Notes under the pieces: generated by a model
Database searches by the model: none
What the model was told of the DNA's origin: nothing
What the model saw: only the letters and a program-made list of their open reading frames with translations
Origin: JBDLID01 sp039715055
GTDB lineage: Bacteria > Desulfobacterota > Desulfobulbia > Desulfobulbales > Desulfocapsaceae
Reading direction: 5' to 3'
DNA length: 8,128 bases
Assembly: GCA_039715055.1 (NCBI GenBank)
Contig: JBDLID010000127.1
Location: forward strand, 1 to 8,128
Shown: positions 1 through 6,038 of the stretch, piece by piece
Numbering within the stretch: position 1 is the first letter of the stretch
Layout of the letters: every line of letters starts with the position of its first letter
Made by a program: the position numbers and the translations under genes

Positions 1-2
1 TT

Positions 3-983
3 GACTCTGTTATTTCAGATCGGCTCAAGCTTACTCAGTACTGCAGGGCCCAATTCAGCCAGATTTTTTCACTCTATTCTGACCCTGACAATACAGTGAT
101 GAACAGTCTTGAGACAAACCAGGGCGAGGTCATCGCCTCTGTGACCGATGCTGACGGTTGTCGCCACACCCTGCGGCCTGTCCATGATACAGGTGTCATC
201 GGGGAGGTCCAGCAGTTTTTCAAGGACCGTTCACTCTATATTGCCGACGGCCATCATCGCTACACTACAGCTCTTGCCTACCGTGAATCCATACGGGCGG
301 AGAAGGGGAAGCTGGCCAAAGATGATCCGGCAAATCATATCATGATGTATATCTGTCCCATGGAGGATCCGGGGCTCTCGGTATTGTCCACTCATCGTCT
401 GGTTGATTACCCCGGCAGGCTGCTGGTCGCAGATCTCCTGTCACGAATCGAACCGTTTGTCGATGTCGAGGAAGTCAAAGGCGGCACCCGTGAGGTTATT
501 GTCGCTGAAGTGCTCTCACGCATGGATGAGCTTGAACAGAGCAACAGTCCAGGAGCCTCCACCTTCGGAGTTTACCATGCCGGAGAAGACCGCTGCTTTC
601 TCGTGACCCTGAAAAATAACGCTGCCGAACAGCTCGGCAGTAAACCAGGGGAGCTGAAAGAGCTGGATGTGGTTATTCTCTCCGAGCTGCTCATTGAAAA
701 GGCTTTGGAACTCGACCACGATCGAATTGAGCAGGAGAACCTGGTCCGCTACTACCCCGATCCTGACGAGGCCATGGATGTTGCGGTCAAAGAGGAGGCG
801 CTGGACGAGAAGATGACCCCCATTCTTTTTCTCATGAATCCCACTCGGGTGAAACAGGTTCAGGCCGTGGCCGACCAAAACCTGATCATGCCCCACAAGT
901 CGACCTATTTTTATCCAAAAATCATGACCGGCCTGCTCTTCAACCAGTTGGTGGAAGGGGAGAAGATCGCCCGACTGGATTGA
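3..983 (+). CDS. DUF1015 family protein (5'-truncated by window edge)
   Basis: The reading frame is open from base 3, so the gene starts upstream of the window; about 326 C-terminal residues are visible. Family members are usually a little over 400 residues, so roughly the last three quarters is here. The signature is the segment around 236-290, which encodes YIADGHHRYTTALAYRES, the conserved ADGHHRY motif of DUF1015 (PF06245/COG4198). Just after the window edge, FSQIFSLYSDPDN matches the family's 'ALYSDP' region. An ATG at 96 lies inside this conserved part and is an internal methionine, not the start. No signal peptide or membrane segment is visible, so a cytoplasmic protein is expected. 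The biochemical function of the family is not established. The stop is one base before the next gene's start, suggesting co-transcription and translational coupling with the methyltransferase. Family assignment is firm; function is unknown. Confidence 0.9.
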   Translation, partial: DSVISDRLKLTQYCRAQFSQIFSLYSDPDNTVMNSLETNQGEVIASVTDADGCRHTLRPVHDTGVIGEVQQFFKDRSLYIADGHHRYTTALAYRESIRAEKGKLAKDDPANHIMMYICPMEDPGLSVLSTHRLVDYPGRLLVADLLSRIEPFVDVEEVKGGTREVIVAEVLSRMDELEQSNSPGASTFGVYHAGEDRCFLVTLKNNAAEQLGSKPGELKELDVVILSELLIEKALELDHDRIEQENLVRYYPDPDEAMDVAVKEEALDEKMTPILFLMNPTRVKQVQAVADQNLIMPHKSTYFYPKIMTGLLFNQLVEGEKIARLD

Positions 984-984
984 A

Positions 985-1740
985 TTGACAAGAGATCCGA
1001 AAAATGAACGGGTGGAGATCACCACACTTTACGATGGCCGCCTGCAGTGTTCTCAGCATAAGGAAGGATATCGTTTTTCCGTTGATGCGCTGTTGCTCGG
1101 ACACTTTTTTCATGGTGGTAAAGAGGAAAAAGTTCTCGATCTCTGCTGCGGCAGTGGAATTGTTGGACTGATCCTCTGCTATCGGAGTACTGGTGAAATT
1201 CATTCCATTACCGGACTGGAAGTGCAGGAGAGTCTTGCGATCCTTGCAAAGAAAAACTGCAGCCTCAATTCATTTGCCTCAAAGATGAATGTTGTCCAGG
1301 GGGACTTTCGCTCCGTTCTTGACTATTTCCCCGCAGAATCATTTTCAGCGGTGGTCTGTAATCCGCCTTTTTACAGCCCGGAAACAGGTCGACCCTCAAA
1401 AAACAAAGAAGCCCATATTGCCAGACATCAGGTCAACGGAACCCTGGCTGAGTTGTGTCGTGCTGCTGCCGTCGCTGTGAAAAACCGGGGCAGAGTCTGT
1501 ATGATTTATCCGGCAGACAGACTGGTTGAGCTGTTTTCCTGTCTTGCGGCAAGTCGCCTTGTGCCCAAACGAATTCAGGCTGTTTACAGCTACCCTGATC
1601 AAGAGGCGGAGGCACGGCTGATGCTGGTTGAGGCCGTTAAAAATGGTGGGGCGTCATGCCGGGTTCTTGCGCCCTTTTATATCTATACTGAGAAAAACGG
1701 CCCTTATTCCGAACCCATGGCCGAACTCTATAAAAACTGA
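985..1740 (+). CDS. N6-adenine methyltransferase, TrmN6/COG4123 type (likely tRNA1(Val) A37)
   Basis: A 251-residue Rossmann-fold SAM-dependent methyltransferase. Residues 29-41 (YRFSVDALLLGHF) form the family's N-terminal signature. Residues 49-59 (KVLDLCCGSGI) are the SAM-binding motif I. NPPFY at 126-130 is the (N/D)PPY/F catalytic motif of amino-group N6-adenine methyltransferases. The conserved H-x-x-R-H-Q segment follows at 144-149. COG4123 enzymes such as E. coli TrmN6 methylate A37 of tRNA1(Val). That substrate is inferred from the family; HemK/PrmC-type enzymes share the NPP motif but differ in the N-terminal signature. The TTG start is one base after the upstream stop and has only a weak ribosome site; an in-frame GTG at 1012 is a credible alternative and would remove nine residues. 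It sits in a tight operon with the flanking DUF1015 and ComM genes. Confidence 0.82.
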   Translation: MTRDPKNERVEITTLYDGRLQCSQHKEGYRFSVDALLLGHFFHGGKEEKVLDLCCGSGIVGLILCYRSTGEIHSITGLEVQESLAILAKKNCSLNSFASKMNVVQGDFRSVLDYFPAESFSAVVCNPPFYSPETGRPSKNKEAHIARHQVNGTLAELCRAAAVAVKNRGRVCMIYPADRLVELFSCLAASRLVPKRIQAVYSYPDQEAEARLMLVEAVKNGGASCRVLAPFYIYTEKNGPYSEPMAELYKN

Positions 1741-1748
1741 CAACTGAA

Positions 1749-3266
1749 ATGCTCGCAAAAATCTATTCAGGTAGTGTGCTCGGTGTGGACGGCATGATGG
1801 TTGAGGTTGAGGTCGACCTGGCTCGTGGACTGCCGATTTTTTCCATTGTCGGCCTGCCCGAAGGCAGCGTCCGTGAGAGCAAGGATCGGGTCAAGGCAGC
1901 GATCAATAACTGCGGCTATGATTTTCCCAATAAACGGATCACTGTCAACCTTGCTCCGGCAGATGTCAAAAAGTCCGGCTCAGGTTTCGACCTGCCGCTG
2001 GCCATTGGTCTGCTGGCTGCCTCCGAGACGCTCGAAAGCGATATTCTGGACGACTACCTTTTCATCGGTGAACTTTCTTTAGACGGCACTCTCCGATCTG
2101 TGCCCGGCATCCTGCCTGTTACTCTGGCAGCCAGAAAAAAAGGCCTCAAAGGAGTTATTGTTCCAAGAGCCAACCAGCTGGAGGCGGCGGTCGTTTCTGA
2201 AATGGAGGTGTATGGTTTTGATGACCTGCCGCAGATCGTTGAATTTTTAAGGGGTGCTGCCTCACCTGATCCGGTCAAAGCAGAATTAGCCACCGATTCA
2301 GGGACTCAGTTGATTGGAGAACCGGATTTTTCGGAAGTAAAGGGCCATGAGGATATTAAACGCGCCCTGGAGATTGCTGCCAGCGGCGGCCACAACGTCC
2401 TGATGAAGGGCCCACCCGGATCCGGCAAGACAATGCTTGCGCGCCGGCTGCCTTCGATTCTGCCCGAGCTCAGTTTTGAGGAGGCACTGGAAACAACAAA
2501 GATATACTCCATTGTCGGCGAACTCGATCCGGAAGTTGCGCTGGTCACCAGGAGACCTTTCCGCGCTCCGCACCATACCATTTCCGATGCAGGTCTTGTC
2601 GGAGGTGGGCGTAATCCAAGACCCGGTGAGATATCGCTTGCCCACAACGGTGTTCTTTTTCTCGATGAACTTCCCGAGTTTAAAAAACATGTCCTTGAGG
2701 TGATGCGTCAACCCCTTGAAGACGGCAGTGTGACCATTGCACGGGCAAGCCAGTCACTGAAGTTTCCCGCCAGGGTGATGCTGGCGGCGGCACTTAATCC
2801 TTGCCCCTGCGGCTACTTGGGAGATTCCAGAAATGAGTGCAACTGTAGCCCGACCCAGATTCAACGTTATCAGGGCACCATTTCCGGGCCGCTGCTGGAT
2901 CGTATTGACATCCACCTTGAAGTTGCCGCCCTGCCATTCAATGAGATGAATGATAACCGCCAGGGGGAGTCATCGACAGCCATCCGTGAAAGGGTCAACC
3001 GAACACGAAAAATACAGGAACAACGTTATCAAAGTTACCCTGCGATCCACTCCAATTCGCAGATGGGTCCAAAGCAAATCGAGCGCCACTGTCAACTGGA
3101 CGACTCATCGACAAGGCTTTTGGAAAAGTCGGTCGAAAAGCTTGGCCTCTCCGCCAGAGGCTATCACCGTATTTTAAAAATTGCCCGGACCATTGCCGAC
3201 ATGGAAGATTCCAGGAAATTGCAGATGAGCCACCTTGCCGAGGCGATTCAGTATCGAAGGGTATGA
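1749..3266 (+). CDS. comM: ComM/YifB family AAA+ ATPase (Mg-chelatase-like)
   Basis: A complete 505-residue protein of normal family length with three regions in order. The first is an N-terminal ChlI/Lon-protease-like domain (about 1-165, including the VGLPEGSVRESKDRVKAA segment at 34-51). The second is the Mg-chelatase-type AAA+ module, with Walker A GPPGSGKT at 221-228, Walker B GVLFLDELPEF at 301-311 and sensor/arginine region SGPLLDRIDIHLEV at 379-392. The third is a C-terminal Mg_chelatase_C domain with LSARGYHRILKIARTIAD near 465-485. A CPC...CNC cysteine group (residues 352, 354, 364, 366) is typical of the family. In Vibrio and Acinetobacter, ComM is a hexameric helicase that promotes branch migration during natural transformation. 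Many non-competent bacteria keep it, so competence cannot be inferred from this gene alone. The start lies 8 bases after the methyltransferase stop with no clear Shine-Dalgarno, so coupling is likely. The assignment is secure; the gene is also called yifB. Confidence 0.95.
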   Translation: MLAKIYSGSVLGVDGMMVEVEVDLARGLPIFSIVGLPEGSVRESKDRVKAAINNCGYDFPNKRITVNLAPADVKKSGSGFDLPLAIGLLAASETLESDILDDYLFIGELSLDGTLRSVPGILPVTLAARKKGLKGVIVPRANQLEAAVVSEMEVYGFDDLPQIVEFLRGAASPDPVKAELATDSGTQLIGEPDFSEVKGHEDIKRALEIAASGGHNVLMKGPPGSGKTMLARRLPSILPELSFEEALETTKIYSIVGELDPEVALVTRRPFRAPHHTISDAGLVGGGRNPRPGEISLAHNGVLFLDELPEFKKHVLEVMRQPLEDGSVTIARASQSLKFPARVMLAAALNPCPCGYLGDSRNECNCSPTQIQRYQGTISGPLLDRIDIHLEVAALPFNEMNDNRQGESSTAIRERVNRTRKIQEQRYQSYPAIHSNSQMGPKQIERHCQLDDSSTRLLEKSVEKLGLSARGYHRILKIARTIADMEDSRKLQMSHLAEAIQYRRV

Positions 3267-3304
3267 CCAGGGGAAAAAAGGAGAGACACCAAGGCGATAG
3301 CCTG

Positions 3305-3330
3305 CAGGTCAAAACCTGATCTGTTTTTTT
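3305..3330 (+). terminator. Probable intrinsic terminator of the DUF1015-methyltransferase-comM operon
   Basis: The arms CAGGT (3305-3309) and ACCTG (3314-3318) form a 5-bp stem with a CAAA loop. Five bases follow, then a run of seven T (3324-3330). The position, 38 bases after the comM stop, suits a terminator. The short stem and the gap before the T-run make it a weak one, so part of the transcription may read through. Confidence 0.45.
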
Positions 3331-3700
3331 AGTGATTGAGGTCAGTCCTGATGAATATCAATATGTCAAGCCTGACTCCATAACATTATAGTAGCCGCGT
3401 GCGGCGAGGCGTCAGTGAAAGAGTCGGGAAACCCCGCTGAATCAGTGCTCTACTCCACACTGAACACACCCGATTTGGAAATTTGTTACGAAAACCGTTT
3501 TTCAAGTTTGTATATCAGCGACCATTCGTGTCTCATAGACTATGACTCTACCGCAGTAAACAGTAATAATCCATTTCTTCCTGGAGTCTTCAAGCCCAAC
3601 ACAAATTTCTTGACTTTTTACTATATAATCGTGAAGTTGTTTAATGAGAATATCTTCGTTCTATTTTTGTTTAGAAAACAAATCCACTGCTACTGAATAG

Positions 3701-3735
3701 AAGGTAACCTCACTCTTATGGGTACCTTGAAAAAT
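3701..3735 (+). promoter_or_regulatory. Shared leader element, copy 1 (pckG), 5' part
   Basis: The stretch TGGGTACCTTGAAAAAT at 3719-3735 is identical over 17 bases to 5952-5968 in front of the CoA-transferase gene, and 11 bases (GTACCTTGAAA) recur at 7390-7400 in front of the purE-like gene. Here it is also the 3' arm of a hairpin: AAGGTA (3701-3706) pairs with TACCTT (3723-3728), extended by CC/GG inside one mismatch. Its CTTGAAAAA (3726-3734) is perfectly complementary to TTTTTCAAG at 3895-3903. It is placed 277 bases upstream of the pckG start. It could be an RNA structure or a protein-binding site; the sequence does not decide. Confidence 0.5.
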
Positions 3736-3746
3736 TAGAATCTTTG

Positions 3747-3852
3747 CCCGGAATCGAGGCATGAGAAAAATTTACCACTGACATACAATTGATATTTAGA
3801 GGAAAAAATACTCGACTTGCCTTTATTGTTCCGGGTATAGAATTTTTCTCAT
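3747..3852 (+). repeat. Overlapping long inverted repeats in the pckG leader
   Basis: Two sets of complementary arms interlock. ATGAGAAAAATT (3761-3772) is a perfect 12-bp complement of AATTTTTCTCAT (3841-3852), extended by TACC (3773-3776) with GGTA (3834-3837) across a 3-base bulge. CCCGGAA (3747-3753) plus AGGCA (3757-3761) pair with TGCCT (3818-3822) plus TTCCGGG (3829-3835). The order of arms (first set 5', second set 5', first set 3', second set 3') gives either a pseudoknot or two alternative folds. The bulge-crossing extension would compete with the second helix. As DNA, the 12-bp repeat could also be an operator or the remnant of a small insertion. Confidence 0.5.
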
Positions 3853-3869
3853 AACGAAGAAACTTGGCG

Positions 3870-3946
3870 AGGTAAGCGTAGACTCCGAAAGGCATTTTTC
3901 AAGATGGCCTTAAATAGGGGTCAATTATGGTAGCTCACGCTTACTT
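3870..3946 (+). ncRNA. Putative structured leader RNA directly upstream of pckG
   Basis: Three nested helices can be drawn. AGGTAAGCGT (3870-3879) pairs with ACGCTTACTT (3937-3946), ten pairs including one G-U. GACTCC (3881-3886) pairs with GGGGTC (3917-3922), six pairs including one G-U. AAGGC (3889-3893) pairs with GCCTT (3907-3911), leaving a 13-base loop. That loop contains TTTTTCAAG, which is complementary to CTTGAAAAA at 3726-3734, so a long-range contact is possible. The block 3895-3929 resembles the region just before the purE-like start (7407-7439), including an AGG-rich Shine-Dalgarno-like sequence that the second helix would hide. I do not recognise a named riboswitch class. The fold was made by eye without energy calculation. 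Confidence 0.4.
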
Positions 3947-4046
3947 GGTAACCCTGAGTTCCCTGAGTTCCAACGTTCGGCAAAAACATAGAGTTTATGA
4001 AAGGAGAAAAGATGGCACACGCGGGTCTGCAGGAATGGGTAAATGA
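3927..4046 (+). CDS. Possible leader peptide overlapping the pckG start
   Basis: An ATG at 3927 is preceded by AGGGG (3916-3920) at good spacing and opens a 39-codon frame that ends 35 bases inside pckG in a different frame. Its start aligns with the true start of the purE-like gene when the two related leaders are superimposed. The peptide begins MVAHAYLVTLSSLSS, where the repeated LSS comes from a 9-bp tandem repeat. It resembles no family I know. It may be a regulatory upstream frame whose translation affects pckG, or a chance frame. Confidence 0.2.
   Translation: MVAHAYLVTLSSLSSNVRQKHRVYERRKDGTRGSAGMGK
3952..3969 (+). repeat. Tandem 9-bp repeat (CCCTGAGTT x2)
   Basis: Two exact copies of CCCTGAGTT lie head to tail (3952-3960 and 3961-3969), followed by a further CC. 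They lie between the structured leader and the pckG ribosome site. The unit could be a slippage product or a pair of binding half-sites. Confidence 0.6.
4001..4006 (+). promoter_or_regulatory. Ribosome binding site of pckG
   Basis: AAGGAG lies five bases before the ATG at 4012. An in-frame ATG at 3997 lies upstream of this Shine-Dalgarno and has none of its own, so 4012 is the likely start. Confidence 0.75.
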
Positions 4047-5787
4047 AATCAAGAACATTTGTAAGCCAGACGCAGTTCACTGGTGTAACGGCAGCAGAGA
4101 AGAGTACAACGACATGATGAAGCTGTTGGTCGATGCAGGGAGCGCCACGCCCCTGAAGAAACGCCCCAATAGCTACCTCTTTCGTTCAGATCCCTCAGAT
4201 GTTGCCCGGGTCGAGGACCGCACATACATCAGCTATCCCAATAAAGAAGACGCTGGTATTACTAATCATTGGGCAGATCCTGATGAGTTGAAAGCGACCA
4301 TGAAGGAATTATACAAGGGCTGCATGAAGGGCCGGACCATGTTCGTGATCCCCTTTTCCATGGGTCCGATAGGTTCGCCGATTTCCAAGATCGGAATCGA
4401 GATCACCGACAGTCCCTACGTTGTTGCTAACATGCATATAATGACCCGAGTGGGAACCCGTGTTATTGAGGCGTTGGGCGAAGACGGCGAATTCATCCCC
4501 TGCGTTCATTCTATCGGCGCACCGTTGGAGGAAGGACAGAGTGACGTGCCATGGCCGTGTGCTCCCATGGAGAAAAAATATATCAGCCATTTCCCGAACG
4601 AGAACCTGATCTGGTCGTTTGGTTCGGGATACGGCGGCAACGCGCTCCTCGGCAAGAAGTGCCTTGCCCTGAGAATCGCGTCGGCAATTGCGCGCCGTGA
4701 GGGATGGATGGCCGAGCACATGCTCATTCTCCGGTTGATCAGCCCTGAGGGCAAACGGTATCACATCGCTGCCGCGTTCCCGTCGGCTTGCGGTAAAACG
4801 AACCTTGCCATGCTTCAGCCGACTATTCCGGGATGGAAATGCGAATGCATCGGTGATGATATTGCCTGGATGAAGATCGGCCCCACCGGCAAGCTCCATG
4901 CGATCAATCCCGAAGCGGGATTCTTCGGCGTCGCGCCGGGCACTTCATACGACTCCAACCCCATGGCCATGGAATCCCTTAAAGAGAACTGCATTTACAC
5001 CAACTGCCTGCTCACGGACGAAGGCGACATCTGGTGGGAGGGCTTCGACGGGGAGCCCCCGGCACACGGAATCGATTGGAAAGGCAACGATTGGACACCG
5101 GCCAGCGAGACTCCCGGCGCTCATCCTAATGCCCGATTCACTGCACCTGCCGGTCAGTGCCCTGTCATCTGCCCGGATTGGGAAGATCCGGAGGGAGTGC
5201 CCATCGACATCCTCGTATTTGGCGGGCGCCGTGCAAGCGTTGTACCTCTCGTGACTGAGTCGTTCAACTGGAGACACGGTGTCTTCATGGGCGCCACTGC
5301 AGCTTCGGAAACCACCGCTGCAAATATCGGGTCGGTGGGCAACTTGCGGCGCGACCCTATGGCCATGAAGCCTTTTTGCGGCTACAACGTTGGAGACTAC
5401 TTTCAGCACTGGCTTGATATGGGACAGAAGCTCGGCAACGATGCGCCTAAGTGTTTCTATGTGAACTGGTTTCGCAAGAGCGATGACGGCACATGGCTGT
5501 GGCCAGGGTTCGGCGAGAACAGCCGTGTGCTCAAGTGGATGTGTGAGCGTGTTGACGGGACTGCCGATGCACAGGAGACACCCATCGGCATGCTGCCAGT
5601 AGCCGATGGTCTTGACGCCACCGGTCTGGACCTTTCGGCCGAGGACATTACCGCGTTACTCAAAGTTGACGTGCACCAGTGGCGCAAGGAAACAGACAGC
5701 ATTGAGGAATTCTTCAACTCCATTGGTTCCCGCATGCCCAAACCATTGATGGACGAACTTTCCGAAATGCGCACACGCCTGGCCTGA
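4012..5787 (+). CDS. pckG: Phosphoenolpyruvate carboxykinase, GTP-dependent
   Basis: A complete protein of 591 residues from the ATG at 4012, normal for the GTP class; starting at 3997 would add five residues. It catalyses the reversible reaction oxaloacetate + GTP = PEP + GDP + CO2 in the cytoplasm, serving gluconeogenesis or, in some anaerobes, CO2-fixing PEP carboxylation. Numbering from 4012, the P-loop FPSACGKTN is at 256-264 with the reactive cysteine of this class. The metal- and nucleotide-binding region CIGDDIAWM is at 279-287. EGDIWWEG is at 337-344. The active-site lid region ETTAANIGSVGNLRRDP lies in the C-terminal third. The class-typical FGSGYGGNALLGKKC precedes the P-loop. No key motif is missing. 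It stands alone, 745 bases after comM, behind an unusually long structured leader shared in part with the next two genes, so dedicated regulation is likely. The identification is very secure. Confidence 0.97.
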   Translation: MAHAGLQEWVNEIKNICKPDAVHWCNGSREEYNDMMKLLVDAGSATPLKKRPNSYLFRSDPSDVARVEDRTYISYPNKEDAGITNHWADPDELKATMKELYKGCMKGRTMFVIPFSMGPIGSPISKIGIEITDSPYVVANMHIMTRVGTRVIEALGEDGEFIPCVHSIGAPLEEGQSDVPWPCAPMEKKYISHFPNENLIWSFGSGYGGNALLGKKCLALRIASAIARREGWMAEHMLILRLISPEGKRYHIAAAFPSACGKTNLAMLQPTIPGWKCECIGDDIAWMKIGPTGKLHAINPEAGFFGVAPGTSYDSNPMAMESLKENCIYTNCLLTDEGDIWWEGFDGEPPAHGIDWKGNDWTPASETPGAHPNARFTAPAGQCPVICPDWEDPEGVPIDILVFGGRRASVVPLVTESFNWRHGVFMGATAASETTAANIGSVGNLRRDPMAMKPFCGYNVGDYFQHWLDMGQKLGNDAPKCFYVNWFRKSDDGTWLWPGFGENSRVLKWMCERVDGTADAQETPIGMLPVADGLDATGLDLSAEDITALLKVDVHQWRKETDSIEEFFNSIGSRMPKPLMDELSEMRTRLA

Positions 5788-6038
5788 CGGCCTGAATTAG
5801 AAAGTCAGAGTCAACGGCACAGACGATTATCCCGCAGTTGTCTCGCAAGACAGGAGGCCGAACCCTTGAACATATTCCGCTATCTCAGGGAAGCAAGGGT
5901 ATCGCGCTAACCTGTATGTAAAAACTGTAACAATACAGCTGGTCATACAGTTGGGTACCTTGAAAAATGGCCTGATAAGGTGACGTGATAACTGCTACCT
6001 AATAATGATATTAAATTCAATTTTCTTAAGACTCTGAT
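5788..6038 (+). other. Non-coding region between pckG and the CoA-transferase gene
   Basis: No gene is visible. CGGCCT (5788-5793, right after the pckG stop) is complementary to AGGCCG (5855-5860) and encloses a small hairpin TGTCT/AGACA with loop CGCA (5839-5852). No T-run follows, so this is not a standard terminator. The 3' half contains the second copy of the shared leader element. After it, 5984-6038 is A+T-rich and offers no clear Shine-Dalgarno for the CoA-transferase. Confidence 0.6.
5895..5983 (+). promoter_or_regulatory. Shared leader element, copy 2 (CoA-transferase gene)
   Basis: TGGGTACCTTGAAAAAT (5952-5968) is identical to 3719-3735 and runs directly into ATGGCCTGATAAGGTGA (5967-5983), which resembles ATGGCCTTAAATAGGGG at 3904-3920. 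The apical part present in the pckG leader is absent here. In front of the core is a long hairpin. CTAAC+TGTATG (5907-5911, 5913-5918) pairs with CATACA+GTTGG (5944-5949, 5950-5954), with one bulged C. Inside it lies a second hairpin CTGTA/TACAG (5925-5929/5934-5938). AAGGGTA (5895-5901) can close the base with TACCTT (5956-5961). Copy 1 also has an AAGGTA/TACCTT base. The function is unknown. Confidence 0.5.

Larger units (their letters stand above)
3331..3996 (+). other. Long non-coding region upstream of pckG
   Basis: No convincing gene lies between comM and pckG. The 5' half (about 3331-3700) is increasingly A+T-rich, especially after 3480. It holds only small hairpins, such as GCCGC/GCGGC at 3393-3404, and one unconvincing open frame. 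The 3' half (about 3700-3996) is dense in inverted repeats and carries the element shared with the two downstream genes; those parts are entered separately. A possible promoter inside it is TCGACT at 3812-3817 and TATAGA at 3836-3841, 18 bases apart, but the match to consensus is poor. Confidence 0.6.

Noticed and set aside
516..1025. A 169-codon open frame on the minus strand, opposite the DUF1015 gene.
   Set aside because: The plus-strand frame carries clear family motifs; the reverse frame has none and is a shadow of it.
3314..3323. ACCTGATCTG, which resembles a conserved stretch of the TPP riboswitch.
   Set aside because: The other TPP riboswitch signatures (CTGAGA and the final GCGNAGGGA) are absent and no thiamine gene is near; the bases belong to the comM terminator.
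3399..3460. GTCGGGAAACCCCGCTGAATCAGTG, which briefly suggests a cobalamin riboswitch or a group II intron end.
   Set aside because: The cobalamin box pattern with GCCACTG is missing, no domain V-like intron hairpin is found, and there is no reverse transcriptase.
3610..3629. TTGACT and TATAAT as a promoter pair.
   Set aside because: The spacing is only 8 bases, far short of the 16-18 needed for a sigma-70 promoter.
3415..3696. A 93-codon GTG-initiated open frame in the non-coding region, with GAGG five bases upstream and a hydrophobic C-terminal half.
   Set aside because: It lies in A+T-rich DNA where such frames arise by chance, matches no family I recognise, and its hydrophobicity follows from the T-rich composition. 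A conserved homologue would change this.
3701..5983. The leader elements as integron attC sites, because of variable hairpin tips and repeated copies between genes.
   Set aside because: The required GTTRRRY and RYYYAAC boxes are not present at the ends, there is no integrase, and the genes are not typical cassettes.
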